Shown in pieces: positions 37,971-47,249 of a DNA stretch of 64,000 bases. The DNA is from Acholeplasma sp. Lineage in GTDB: Bacteria; Bacillota_I; Bacilli_A; Acholeplasmatales; Acholeplasmataceae. Under the pieces are notes generated by a model that ran no database searches, was not told the DNA's origin, and worked only from the letters and a program-made list of their open reading frames with translations. The position numbers were made by a program, and so were the translations under genes. The first letter of the stretch is position 1; each line of letters begins with the position of its first letter. The stretch is from NCBI GenBank assembly GCA_012838065.1, contig DUPY01000045.1:24158-88157 (forward strand), written 5' to 3'.

Positions 37971-39018
37971 AGTACCGGGAAAACTTTATATAGCAGGTGA
38001 ATATGCGATTCTAACAAAAGCACGAAGTGCGATTTTAGTTGCTGTTGATCGATATCTTGAACTAGACATCCAAACATCAAGCGAAGGCGTATTTGAAAGT
38101 GATAAAGGTTTTTTAGTATTTGATTTAGACCTACACTTTGTAGGTGATGATTTATCGCTTGTAAAACAAGCGATTATATATGGCTATAAATTTATTGACT
38201 ATCACAAAGTAGAAAGAAAACTTGTAAGTATTAAAGCCTTAAGCGAATTAGATCATAAAGACGGAAGAAAATACGGACTAGGTTCAAGTGCCGCTATTAT
38301 GGCAGGTATACTTAAAGGTTTAATTTTAATTCATGGTCTAGAAATAGATAATTTAGAACTGTTTAAACTCGTATCACTTGCTCAAAAAGAAATAAGTGCA
38401 TCATCCAGTGGTGGTGATATCGCATCCATCATAAATGGTGGTTATATATTTTATCAAAGATACGATGTTGAGTGGTTTTTAAATACGGATTTAAGTATAC
38501 AATCGATTTATGAACCGTGGCCAAAACTAAAAATAGAGCCTATCAAAGTTGATTTACACCAACTCATCGTAGGATGGACAGGGGTTAGTCAAAGTAGCGA
38601 AACGTTTATCGAACAGTTCAACACGTTTACAGCGAATAATCCGTTATATACATTACTATACGCAAATAAGTCGTATATGTACATCCGTAAACTAAAAGAA
38701 GCGTTAATGAAACGCGACACTAAAAATATTTATAAATATATAGTTAAAGTTCAAAACTTATTAGAAAAACTCACGAAGAAAACAGGCATTCCAATCGTTT
38801 CAAAAGCGTTTGTTGATATGATTAAAATTGGAAAAAAATATAAAACGCCAATTAAAGTTTCTGGTGCTGGTTTCGGTGATTGTGGCATTGGTATATTACC
38901 TTTAAATAAAACAAGTACAAAAACACTTATTCAAAATGAGTGGAATGAAATCGGTATTACACCAATTGAACTTAAAGTATCTAAAGGAGGCATACATGCA
39001 ATCAAAAAGGAAAGATGA
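37951..39018 (+). CDS. Phosphomevalonate kinase
   Basis: 355-residue GHMP kinase, third enzyme of the block. The start RVPGKLYIAGEYAIL and the motif GLGSSAA (109-115) fit bacterial phosphomevalonate kinases, as do ASSSGGDIASIINGG and the late VSGAGFGDCGIG. It phosphorylates mevalonate-5-phosphate to the diphosphate used by MvaD. The order with the mevalonate kinase, decarboxylase and isomerase is the Gram-positive one. It overlaps both neighbours. Confidence 0.94.
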   Translation: MENVLVRVPGKLYIAGEYAILTKARSAILVAVDRYLELDIQTSSEGVFESDKGFLVFDLDLHFVGDDLSLVKQAIIYGYKFIDYHKVERKLVSIKALSELDHKDGRKYGLGSSAAIMAGILKGLILIHGLEIDNLELFKLVSLAQKEISASSSGGDIASIINGGYIFYQRYDVEWFLNTDLSIQSIYEPWPKLKIEPIKVDLHQLIVGWTGVSQSSETFIEQFNTFTANNPLYTLLYANKSYMYIRKLKEALMKRDTKNIYKYIVKVQNLLEKLTKKTGIPIVSKAFVDMIKIGKKYKTPIKVSGAGFGDCGIGILPLNKTSTKTLIQNEWNEIGITPIELKVSKGGIHAIKKER

Positions 39019-39970
39019 GCATATTGCTGAAGCTTTAAATCAAGAAGTAAAAATGAATGATTTTGATAACATTTCATTTATGCACCATGCATTACCAAAA
39101 TACGATTTAAAAGATATCTCGCTTAAAACTATGTATTTAAACAGTGAGTTTAACTATCCATTTTATATTAACGCAATGACTGGGGGCAGTAAAAAAGCGA
39201 AAGAAATTAATCGAAAGTTATCAAAACTTGCAAATGAGTTTGGGCTTATGATGGTACTTGGCTCACAGAGTATCGCGATAAAAGATGGAAGTTATGCCGA
39301 TACATTTAGTGTTGCTAGACAAGAAAATCCAAATGGGTATATCGTTGCTAATTTAAGTGCAAATGCCACCGTTAGTGAGGCCAAAAAAGCAATCCAAATG
39401 ATAGATGCTAATGCATTATCTATCCATATAAATAGTGTTCAAGAACTTATCATGGTTGAAGGAGATATTGAATTTAAGCATTGGAAAGAAAACATTAGAG
39501 AAATTGTTCAAAATATCGATGTTCCAGTGATTGTTAAAGAAGTTGGCTTTGGATTAAGTAGTGTAACCATTAATGAACTCAAAGATATTGGCGTTAAGTA
39601 TTTTGACGTCTCTGGAAAAGGTGGTACAAATTTTGCTTCAATTGAAAATCAGAGAGGCGGTAATTTGCCGTTTTTAGAAGATTGGGGCATATCGACAGTA
39701 AATGCACTTATTGATAATAAAAACGTGACAGACGCCGAAGTTTTCGCCTCAGGTGGCATAAGACATGCATTAGATGTTGTTAAAGCATTAGTGTTGGGAG
39801 CTAAGGCTGTTGGATTGTCCAAATTTTTCTTAGAACTAAGCGAATATTCATATGATTTAGCAAAGGTAGAACTCGAATTATTTATTCAAAACATTAAAAA
39901 AATAATGGTTTTACTTTCAGTAGATACAACTCAAAAATTGAGAGAAGTACCTTACATCATTAAAAAATAA
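38996..39970 (+). CDS. fni: Type 2 isopentenyl-diphosphate isomerase
   Basis: 324-residue FMN/NADPH-dependent isomerase interconverting IPP and DMAPP. Family stretches: RKDEHIAEAL at the start, FYINAMTGGS, the phosphate-binding SGKGGTNFASIE and late FASGGIRHALDVVKAL. ATG 38996 follows AAAGGAGG perfectly; frames opening further upstream run inside the kinase gene. Last gene of the four-gene unit, followed by a bidirectional terminator. Confidence 0.95.
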   Translation: MQSKRKDEHIAEALNQEVKMNDFDNISFMHHALPKYDLKDISLKTMYLNSEFNYPFYINAMTGGSKKAKEINRKLSKLANEFGLMMVLGSQSIAIKDGSYADTFSVARQENPNGYIVANLSANATVSEAKKAIQMIDANALSIHINSVQELIMVEGDIEFKHWKENIREIVQNIDVPVIVKEVGFGLSSVTINELKDIGVKYFDVSGKGGTNFASIENQRGGNLPFLEDWGISTVNALIDNKNVTDAEVFASGGIRHALDVVKALVLGAKAVGLSKFFLELSEYSYDLAKVELELFIQNIKKIMVLLSVDTTQKLREVPYIIKK

Positions 39971-39972
39971 TA

Positions 39973-40014
39973 AAAGGGTTTTTGGAAACCAAACATCGTT
40001 TCCAAAAACCCTTT
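39973..40014. terminator. Strong bidirectional terminator between fni and HMG-CoA reductase
   Basis: 17-bp perfect stem AAAGGGTTTTTGGAAAC/GTTTCCAAAAACCCTTT with an 8-base loop; it reaches into the reductase stop codon on the other strand. Confidence 0.95.
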
Positions 40015-41137
40015 ATTTGTTTCGATTGATTCTGTTGTGTAAGGCCATATGACCTTTTTGAATACCATCAGTTGTAAGTGCATAAAGTGCTGCAAAGTTT
40101 TGTGCGAGTCCAACAGATGCACTTATACGCATAAGATCAAGTGCACTAGGATTTCCCAAAATCTTATGTGCTAAGCGAGCTTTACTTAATATATTCATTT
40201 GTTTACCAACACTACCTATTGGTGCTGGAATTGTAAGGTGACCCACCAAGTGGTCATCCAATATTTTCCAAGTGGACAAAGGTTTATACCCATCCATTGA
40301 TGCATAGCTGTGACAAGCTGCCTCGATAGCTCTTGTGTCATTTCCTGTTGCCAAGAAAAGTCCATGAATACCATTCATTATGCCTTTGTTGTGGGTTGCA
40401 GCACGGTATATATCAAGACTTGCAAAAGTGCTTGCTTTTTCAATGCGTTTGGCTGTTTCAAGGGTTCCTTTTAAATTGCTAACAGGTATTTTGCACGTTG
40501 CGGTAACTAAAGACTCGGTTGCTAGATTTGTTAAAATTGCCATTAAAACATCTAATTCTAACGTCTCTCTTAAGTAATTAGCAACACTTTCTAAAATTGT
40601 ATTAATGATGTTTGCTCCAAAAGCTTCCATTGTTTGAATATATACATATAATACATGATATGCTACGCCGTTGTTATCCGTGTGTGTAACTAAACTAAAA
40701 TCTTTAAGTCCACCTCCACGTTCATAAATACTTTGGTGTGCATTTTTTGCGACATCAAAAATAGCGGATTTATGTAGAGTTAGTTTGCTTTTGAGTAAAT
40801 CAACATCAAAAACGTCGTTAAAGAAAATTTGACCAATCATTAAACGATTATGTACATGTGTTGAAAAACCATAAAGAGCTGTTAACTTTGCAGCGTGATT
40901 TAAGGCAGCAACAACTGAAGGTTCTTCAGTAACAATTGGTATATGATATAGTTTTTCGTCGACTTTAAAGTTTAAGACAACACCCATTGGGAGTTCGAAA
41001 GTTGACACAACATTTTCGCTTAGTAAATTAGCATCGTTAATTTCAAGCGTATGATTTAGTTTTTCATCGAAAAGGTCTAATTCCTTTAAATACTCGATAC
41101 GTTCTTTAACAGTTTTTTCATAAAATTTTTTTGACAT
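40013..41137 (-). CDS. mvaA: HMG-CoA reductase, class II
   Basis: 374-residue class II reductase making mevalonate from HMG-CoA. Catalytic residues are all recognisable: E72 (TEEPSVVAA), K251 (THNKGIMNG), D267 (GNDTRAIEA) and H363 (GHMALH). It is about 50 residues shorter than the usual 425, but no active-site residue is missing, so it should be functional. GGATCC-rich 5' end with AAAGGATCC as the ribosome site. Divergent from HMG-CoA synthase across a 95-base gap with a palindrome. Confidence 0.94.
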   Translation of the reverse strand: MSKKFYEKTVKERIEYLKELDLFDEKLNHTLEINDANLLSENVVSTFELPMGVVLNFKVDEKLYHIPIVTEEPSVVAALNHAAKLTALYGFSTHVHNRLMIGQIFFNDVFDVDLLKSKLTLHKSAIFDVAKNAHQSIYERGGGLKDFSLVTHTDNNGVAYHVLYVYIQTMEAFGANIINTILESVANYLRETLELDVLMAILTNLATESLVTATCKIPVSNLKGTLETAKRIEKASTFASLDIYRAATHNKGIMNGIHGLFLATGNDTRAIEAACHSYASMDGYKPLSTWKILDDHLVGHLTIPAPIGSVGKQMNILSKARLAHKILGNPSALDLMRISASVGLAQNFAALYALTTDGIQKGHMALHNRINRNK

Positions 41138-41168
41138 GATAGGATCCTTTCATAAATCACAAGTTGAT

Positions 41169-41201
41169 GTTGTATTAAAATACAACCCTTTGTGATATAA
41201 T
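41169..41201. promoter_or_regulatory. Palindrome and promoters between HMG-CoA reductase and synthase
   Basis: GTTGTATT-AA-AATACAAC (41169-41186) is a perfect 18-base inverted repeat. It covers possible -35 boxes (TTGTAT on both strands); the rightward -10 TATAAT is at 41196-41201 and a leftward TGTGAT is possible. It sits where one repressor could control both first pathway enzymes. No regulator gene is visible nearby. Confidence 0.55.
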
Positions 41202-41232
41202 TTTAACATAAAAGTAACGAAGGAGTTTTAAA

Positions 41233-42399
41233 ATGAAAATTGGAATCGATAAAATTGGTTTTTTTGCGCCTAATCTTTATGTTGATTTAAAAGATTTAGC
41301 AGAAGCAAGAGGTATTGATCCAAACAAGTTTTTAATTGGTTTAGGTCAAAGTGAAATGGCAATCTGCCCTGAAACACAAGATAGTGTATCCCTAGCTGCT
41401 AATGCAGCTTATAACATTTTAACTGAAGAAGACATTAATGATATTGATTTATTGATTTTCGCAACCGAGTCTGGTGTTGATTTATCGAAATCAGGCGCAA
41501 GCTTTATACACGGATTATTAAACTTAAAATCAAATGTTCGCTCAATTGAAATGAAACATGCATGCTATTCAGCAACATTTGCTGTTCAAACAGCAAAAGC
41601 GCACATCGCATTAAATCCTACAAAAAAAGCTTTAGTACTTGCATCCGATCTTGCGATATATGGTTTAAATAATAGTGCGGAACCAACTCAAGGTGCAGGT
41701 GCTATCGCATTACTTATTTCTAAAAACCCAAAGCTTGTTGAAATTGAAGATGATAGTGCTTTTTTAACAACGGATGTCTTAGATTTTTGGAAACCGATTT
41801 ATAGTGATGTAGCACTTGTTGATGGTCATTTTTCGAATCAAAAATATCAAGAATCATTTATTGAAGTTTATCAAGCATATTTAGAAAAAACAAATCGAAC
41901 CATCAATGACTTTAAAGCGATATGTTTACATACACCATATTCAAAAATTGGCTATAAGACATTGAAAATGATTACAAATGAAGATGCACATCCTGAACTA
42001 TTCAATAATTATCAACTTGCAACAACTCTTAACAGACGTGTTGGCAATATTTATACAGGAGCACTCTATTTAAGCTTACTATCCTTATTAGAACGGGCAA
42101 ACTTAAAATATGGTGACCGCATAGGTTTATATAGTTATGGTTCTGGTGCTGTTGCGGAATTTTTTAGTGTAATAGTCTCAAAAGATTATGAGAAACATTT
42201 AAATAAAGATAAAAATGATCACATGTTAAACAATCGTATGAAACTATCGATAAAAGAGTATGAAGAACTTCTTTTGAAAAAGATAGATGGAACGGATATT
42301 ACGTTCAATCAAATGGATAAAAAAGATAATGCATATTTTTATTTTAAAGGTATTTCTAACCACCAACGATTATATGCGAAAAAACATAATTTTGAATAA
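41233..42399 (+). CDS. mvaS: HMG-CoA synthase
   Basis: 388-residue thiolase-fold enzyme condensing acetyl-CoA with acetoacetyl-CoA. Catalytic E79 (FATESGVD), C111 (KHACYSAT) and H233 (LHTPYSKIG) fall on the numbering known for the S. aureus enzyme, so the alignment is gap-free. GAAGGAG ribosome site. With the reductase and the four-gene unit it completes the mevalonate pathway; acetoacetyl-CoA thiolase is not in the window. Confidence 0.97.
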   Translation: MKIGIDKIGFFAPNLYVDLKDLAEARGIDPNKFLIGLGQSEMAICPETQDSVSLAANAAYNILTEEDINDIDLLIFATESGVDLSKSGASFIHGLLNLKSNVRSIEMKHACYSATFAVQTAKAHIALNPTKKALVLASDLAIYGLNNSAEPTQGAGAIALLISKNPKLVEIEDDSAFLTTDVLDFWKPIYSDVALVDGHFSNQKYQESFIEVYQAYLEKTNRTINDFKAICLHTPYSKIGYKTLKMITNEDAHPELFNNYQLATTLNRRVGNIYTGALYLSLLSLLERANLKYGDRIGLYSYGSGAVAEFFSVIVSKDYEKHLNKDKNDHMLNNRMKLSIKEYEELLLKKIDGTDITFNQMDKKDNAYFYFKGISNHQRLYAKKHNFE

Positions 42400-42421
42400 A
42401 AAATGGCTATGAAAGCGCATC

Positions 42422-42459
42422 AAAACCCGTTATTTTAAGGAAAACGGGTTTTATTTTTG
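42422..42459 (+). terminator. Terminator after mvaS
   Basis: 10-bp stem AAAACCCGTT/AACGGGTTTT, 11-base loop, T-rich tail. A promoter for the next gene follows at once (TTGTTC 42457-42462, 19-base spacer, TATAAT 42482-42487). Confidence 0.88.
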
Positions 42460-42529
42460 TTCAAATTATGTGTTCATATGCTATAATTAGTAAGGACATT
42501 TACAAAAAAGAAAAATAGGAGTGATTGGT

Positions 42530-44023
42530 ATGCAAAAAAAATTAGAAGTGTATTTCTCATTTAGAAGGAGAATCAACGCATATAGATATATTGAATGGCT
42601 ACTAGAATGGGATCAAGCAACCATAGCTCCAAAAGCAAGTGCTAAATATCGTAGCGAACAAATTGAAGTTCTGAGTGAAGAACTACATAAAATCACCTCA
42701 GACCCAAAGTATATTAAGGTCGTCGACGAACTTTATGAAAATCTTGAGACGATTGAAGATACAGATTTAAAAAGGGAAATTAAAATTGCGTACAGAAAAA
42801 GCCAAGTAGTTAAAAAAGTACCTAAGAAAGAGTATATTCATTATCAAGTTATATTGGCTCAAAGTACAGCTATTTGGGCAGAGGCGAAAGAAAAAGATGA
42901 CTTTAGCATCTTCGCCCCTATATTAGATGAAATTGTACAATACAATCGAAAGTTTGTTAAATACTTACAAACGGAGGAACTTAAAGGTTATAGCGTTTTA
43001 TTAGATATATACGAAGAAGGTGCAACCGTTCAAAAATATGATGAATTTTTTGACACGATTAAGGAAGAGTTAATTCCTTTTGTCGCACAAGTAACGAAAA
43101 AGAACAAATTTAAATTTAACAAAAAACTAACAAAAAATGTATATCCGCGCCATGAACAAAAACAATTTTCGAAATATTTAACTGAAGTTTTTGGATACGA
43201 TTTAAGTCGTGGATATTTAGGGGAATCTCTTCATCCGTTCACATCTGGTGTTATCTCAGATGATGTACGTATAACAACAGAATATGAAGAAAATAACTTT
43301 ACGGCAAATATATTTTCAACTATTCATGAAATGGGGCATGCAATATACGATCAACAACATGATCCAAAATATAACGGAACATTATTACAAGGTGGTTCAA
43401 GTTATGGTATTCATGAGTCACAATCAAGAATGTATGAAAATATGATTGGTCGATCCTTTTCATTTTGGCAATTACATTATCCAAAACTTATGGAATTATT
43501 CCCGAAGCAACTAAAAGGTATTGATGTTGTTGAATTTTATAAGTTTATTAATCAAGCAAAACGTTCTTTAAGAAGAACCGATGCGGATGAGTTAACGTAT
43601 TCACTTCATATACTTGTAAGATATGAAATTGAAAAAATGTTATTTGAAGGGTCTTTGAAGGTACGAGATATTCCAAAAAAATGGCGCCAACTTATGCAAA
43701 TGTATGTTGGTAAACGTCCATTAAAAGATGCTGATGGTGCACTCCAAGACATTCATTGGGCAAATGGATTGTTTGGATATTTTCCAACTTATGCATTAGG
43801 TAGCGCATATGCAGCTCAAATATATCATGCGATGAATGAAGAAATAAATGTTGATAGTGCTATTGAGAATAATAATATTCGTTTAATTAATGCATGGTTA
43901 AAAGAAAACATCCACCAATATGGTAATAGTAAAACACCGGAGGAACTTATTCTAAACGCAACAAAAGAACCATTTAATGTTCATTATTACATTGATTACT
44001 TAAAACGAAAATTCGGTGATTAA
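42530..44023 (+). CDS. Carboxypeptidase, peptidase family M32
   Basis: 497-residue M32 metallocarboxypeptidase (Taq carboxypeptidase type), the usual length. Metal site HEMGH at residues 266-270 with the third ligand in HESQSRMYEN. It removes C-terminal residues from peptides in the cytoplasm. ATG 42530 is chosen because AGGAG lies 8 bases before it. First gene of a unit with serine dehydratase and an rRNA methyltransferase, spaced by 1 base and by an overlap. Confidence 0.94.
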   Translation: MQKKLEVYFSFRRRINAYRYIEWLLEWDQATIAPKASAKYRSEQIEVLSEELHKITSDPKYIKVVDELYENLETIEDTDLKREIKIAYRKSQVVKKVPKKEYIHYQVILAQSTAIWAEAKEKDDFSIFAPILDEIVQYNRKFVKYLQTEELKGYSVLLDIYEEGATVQKYDEFFDTIKEELIPFVAQVTKKNKFKFNKKLTKNVYPRHEQKQFSKYLTEVFGYDLSRGYLGESLHPFTSGVISDDVRITTEYEENNFTANIFSTIHEMGHAIYDQQHDPKYNGTLLQGGSSYGIHESQSRMYENMIGRSFSFWQLHYPKLMELFPKQLKGIDVVEFYKFINQAKRSLRRTDADELTYSLHILVRYEIEKMLFEGSLKVRDIPKKWRQLMQMYVGKRPLKDADGALQDIHWANGLFGYFPTYALGSAYAAQIYHAMNEEINVDSAIENNNIRLINAWLKENIHQYGNSKTPEELILNATKEPFNVHYYIDYLKRKFGD

Positions 44024-44024
44024 T

Positions 44025-45239
44025 ATGCTATCCCTTAAAGAACTGTACCAGATTGGTCATGGACCGTCTAGTTCCCATACGATGGGACCTGCAAAGGCTG
44101 CAGAAATTATAAAAAATAAATATAAAGACATTGGACACATTACGGTGAAGTTATATAACTCACTTGCCTTAACCGGACAAGGACATTTAACACACGATGC
44201 AATCAAACATGTACTAAATCCACATCCAGTGGATTTTTTGTCGGAAATTAATCAAGTCAAACATCCAAATAATATGTTGTTTAGTATTTACGATAAAGAA
44301 GGAAATTTGATGAATACTGAGGAAGTTCAAAGTATTGGTGGCGGTCGTATTTTATTTATTGGTGACGAATCAAATTTATACGAGCCGTATAGTGAACGTA
44401 GTTTTGATGAAATTAAAATGTATTGTAAAGAACACAAACTAAGTTTATACGATTATGTTGTTCAAAAAGAAGGAAAAGAAATTGTTGATTTTCTCTATAC
44501 AATTTGGGAGGCAATGAAAAAAGCAGTCGAACGTGGCCTTAAGACTCAAGGCGTTCTACCAGGACCACTTAAAGTCAAACGTAAAGCCCCTATGCTCTAT
44601 AAACATCAAGACGTAAAAGAAGACGTGTTTACAAGAAAATCAAGACTAATAACAAGTTATGCATATGCTGTAAGTGAAGAAAACGCAAGTGGCGGAATTA
44701 TTGTTACAGCACCGACATGTGGTGCATGCGGTGTATTACCTGCTGTTTTATATGATGCTTACATGAATGATAAGATTCATGAAGAAATAATAATTGAAGG
44801 CCTAGCTGTAGCGGGCATTGTTGGAAACCTAATCAAACATAACGCGTCAATTTCAGGAGCAGTTGCTGGATGTCAAGCAGAAGTTGGAAGTGCTTGTACA
44901 ATGGCCGCGGCAGCTTACGCATTTATTAAAAATGCAGATATCGATACAATTGAACATGCAGCTGAAATCGCGATGGAACACCATTTAGGATTAACGTGTG
45001 ATCCGGTAAATGGCTATGTTCAAATACCATGTATTGAACGTAACGCGGTTGCTGCGCTTCGGGCAATAGATGCGAAAAGACTAGCATTAATTGTAGGCTC
45101 ATCAAACATTATTTCTCTAGATACAGTTATTGAAACAATGTATCATACGGGTTTAGATATGAATGTTAGCTATAAAGAAACGTCTTTAGGTGGTTTGGCT
45201 AAGTTTTATAAAGGTGAAAAAGATGCTAACTGTTGGTAG
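44025..45239 (+). CDS. L-serine dehydratase, single chain, iron-sulfur type
   Basis: 404-residue fusion of the beta (N-terminal, SSSHTMGPAKAAEI) and alpha (C-terminal) domains of the Fe-S serine dehydratase, turning L-serine into pyruvate and ammonia. Cluster Cys candidates are in TAPTCGACG, GSACTMAAAA and YVQIPCIERNA. It is shorter than the 450-residue E. coli SdaA, the missing part being between the two domains. It starts one base after the M32 gene and overlaps the methyltransferase gene by 17 bases. Confidence 0.93.
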   Translation: MLSLKELYQIGHGPSSSHTMGPAKAAEIIKNKYKDIGHITVKLYNSLALTGQGHLTHDAIKHVLNPHPVDFLSEINQVKHPNNMLFSIYDKEGNLMNTEEVQSIGGGRILFIGDESNLYEPYSERSFDEIKMYCKEHKLSLYDYVVQKEGKEIVDFLYTIWEAMKKAVERGLKTQGVLPGPLKVKRKAPMLYKHQDVKEDVFTRKSRLITSYAYAVSEENASGGIIVTAPTCGACGVLPAVLYDAYMNDKIHEEIIIEGLAVAGIVGNLIKHNASISGAVAGCQAEVGSACTMAAAAYAFIKNADIDTIEHAAEIAMEHHLGLTCDPVNGYVQIPCIERNAVAALRAIDAKRLALIVGSSNIISLDTVIETMYHTGLDMNVSYKETSLGGLAKFYKGEKDANCW

Positions 45240-46500
45240 TAAAATTACAGGTCGTGCCATTGATTTGGATATTGATGGAAAAGGTGTTGTTAAATATGAA
45301 GAATATGTTCTTTTCGTTAACAACTTATTAAAAGACGAACTTGCTGAAATAAAAATTGAAAAGATTAAGAAAAATATTGCTTTTGGTCGTGCAACAAAAA
45401 TTATTGAAAAATCTAAGGATCGTAAAGACGAAAACTATGCACTTGGAAGTCTTGATTTATATCACCTAAAAGACGACGCCCAACTAGTATGGCAAAAACA
45501 GGTTACTAAGGTTAATCTAGAAAAGATACTTAAGAAGTCTGTTGATGTTTGTGATACAATTACTGACAGCAACTTTTATCACTATCGTAATAAAGCCGTA
45601 TTTCATGTATTAAAAGAATCAACAATTAAGTTGGGGTTGTTTAAGGAACAACCTATTGAACTAATTGAAGTAAATGATTTTATTTTAGTTAGTGACCTTG
45701 TTAATCAACTCATTAATAAAATAAATTCAAGTCGTATTGAAAACTCTCAGAGTTTGAAACATGTTGTCTTTAGAGTAAATGATAAAAATAACGTTTTAGT
45801 TACCCTAGTCAGTGATAAGAAGATATTTAAAGGTTTACATGAACTGATAGAAATTTTACAAGCTTTTAAGGAAGTCGTTGGTATCACAGTTAATATTAAA
45901 AAAGTTCCATCTGTAATTATTTCAGATGAATCGTATTTAATATATGGCAAAAATGAACTTACTGAAACGCTTGGTAATCAAATGTATTATATGAGCGATC
46001 AAACTTTTTTCCAAGTGAATCGTGGTGTAGCGAAACTTGCTTATGACAAAATCAAAGAATATGTCAATAAAGATGACATTGTCATCGATTGTTATAGTGG
46101 TGTAGGTAGTATCGGTTTTTACATCAAAGATAAAGTGAAAAAAGTACTTATGGTAGAAATACAAAAAGCGAATGTTGAATATGCTAAGAAAATTAAAGAA
46201 AAATTTAATATTCGAAATGTTAAAATTATTCATGGAGATGTTTTACTAGAAAAAGATAAAATTAAAGATGCAAACACAATTATCCTAGATCCACCAAAAA
46301 GTGGATTAAGTGGTAACTTTGTTACACATCTATTGAAAGAAGAGTTTTCAAAAATTATATATATGTCCTGTGACTTAAAGACATTAACACGGGATTTAAG
46401 ATTACTCGATAATCTATATGATATTATTCGTGTGTATCCTGTCCGTATGTTCCCACAAACAACAAGTATCGAAACGTTGGTAATTTTGAATAAACGATAA
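45223..46500 (+). CDS. 23S rRNA (uracil-5-)-methyltransferase, RlmCD/RumA family
   Basis: 425-residue SAM-dependent m5U methyltransferase. N-terminal TRAM domain (about 1-58), central domain, C-terminal Rossmann domain with DCYSGVGSIGFY and the catalytic C383 in MSCDLKTLTRDL. The [4Fe-4S] cluster motif usually found after the TRAM domain (C-x5-CGGC) is replaced by a stretch with no Cys (LGSLDLYHLKDDAQL), so the protein is cluster-free. I favour RlmCD over TrmA because of the TRAM domain. ATG 45223 follows AAAGGTG. Confidence 0.88.
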   Translation: MLTVGSKITGRAIDLDIDGKGVVKYEEYVLFVNNLLKDELAEIKIEKIKKNIAFGRATKIIEKSKDRKDENYALGSLDLYHLKDDAQLVWQKQVTKVNLEKILKKSVDVCDTITDSNFYHYRNKAVFHVLKESTIKLGLFKEQPIELIEVNDFILVSDLVNQLINKINSSRIENSQSLKHVVFRVNDKNNVLVTLVSDKKIFKGLHELIEILQAFKEVVGITVNIKKVPSVIISDESYLIYGKNELTETLGNQMYYMSDQTFFQVNRGVAKLAYDKIKEYVNKDDIVIDCYSGVGSIGFYIKDKVKKVLMVEIQKANVEYAKKIKEKFNIRNVKIIHGDVLLEKDKIKDANTIILDPPKSGLSGNFVTHLLKEEFSKIIYMSCDLKTLTRDLRLLDNLYDIIRVYPVRMFPQTTSIETLVILNKR

Positions 46501-46502
46501 AA

Positions 46503-46528
46503 AAAAGGCCTTATTAGGCCTTTTATCT
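46503..46528. terminator. Bidirectional terminator
   Basis: AAAAGGCCT-TATT-AGGCCTTTT, 9-bp stem between converging genes. Confidence 0.93.
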
Positions 46529-47122
46529 TACAAATGGATTGTGTTTTTTCTCATGCCCTATCGATGTTTCTCTACCATGACCTGGATAACATATTAATTG
46601 ATCATCAAGTTCATTAAACATGCGCTTGATGCTAAAATATAAAGTTCTCATATCACTAAATGGGATATCTGTTCTACCTACCGTTTGATAAAATAAAGTA
46701 TCACCTGTAAAAGCAAAGGTATCGGTATATAAGATAGTACCACCGTTTGAGTGACCAGGTGTTTCCATGATATTAAATGTTTTACCACCAAACATAATTT
46801 TATCGTTTTCATCAACATATTGATCAATAGGTGCTTCATAACCCCAGCGGTTATATTCACCTTCAGTCAACCAAACTTTGTCTTTAGTTGGCGCACAGGC
46901 AATTAAATTAGGATATTGATTTTTTAACATTTTTAGACCACCCCAATGGTCAAAATGACCATGAGTAAGGTATACAAATTTAGGTGTTAGTTTATTTTTC
47001 TCTAAATATTCAATTAGGACTTTCTCTGGAAAACCAGGATCAATAATTAATGCTTCTTGGTCTTTTGATACAATATAGCAGTTACTTTGGATTGGACCAA
47101 GTACAAATCTTTTAATTTCCAT
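46523..47122 (-). CDS. MBL-fold metallo-hydrolase (glyoxalase II/YcbL-like)
   Basis: 199-residue metallo-beta-lactamase-fold hydrolase of the short glyoxalase II-like group. Metal motif THGHFDHWGG, further ligands in ETPGHSNGG, TGDTLF and YPGHG. It likely hydrolyses a thioester or related compound; the substrate is unknown. I use ATG 47122 (start EIKRFVLGPIQSNCYIV is typical), preceded by GGTGATAAT; an upstream in-frame start would add 17 unusual residues. Confidence 0.88.
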   Translation of the reverse strand: MEIKRFVLGPIQSNCYIVSKDQEALIIDPGFPEKVLIEYLEKNKLTPKFVYLTHGHFDHWGGLKMLKNQYPNLIACAPTKDKVWLTEGEYNRWGYEAPIDQYVDENDKIMFGGKTFNIMETPGHSNGGTILYTDTFAFTGDTLFYQTVGRTDIPFSDMRTLYFSIKRMFNELDDQLICYPGHGRETSIGHEKKHNPFVR

Positions 47123-47249
47123 ACAATTATCACCACTATTAAGTATATCATAATTTATTTTATAGTCGTTCACAGATGATTTTAAATATCGTTCATTGTA
47201 TGAACGCTTTAACTATGTTAAAATACCTTTAAAGAAAGTAGGGATTCGA

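Noticed and set aside
46523..47173. Longer N-terminus for the MBL-fold hydrolase
   Set aside because: The additional 17 residues do not fit the family, and GGTGATAAT precedes the internal ATG at 47122.
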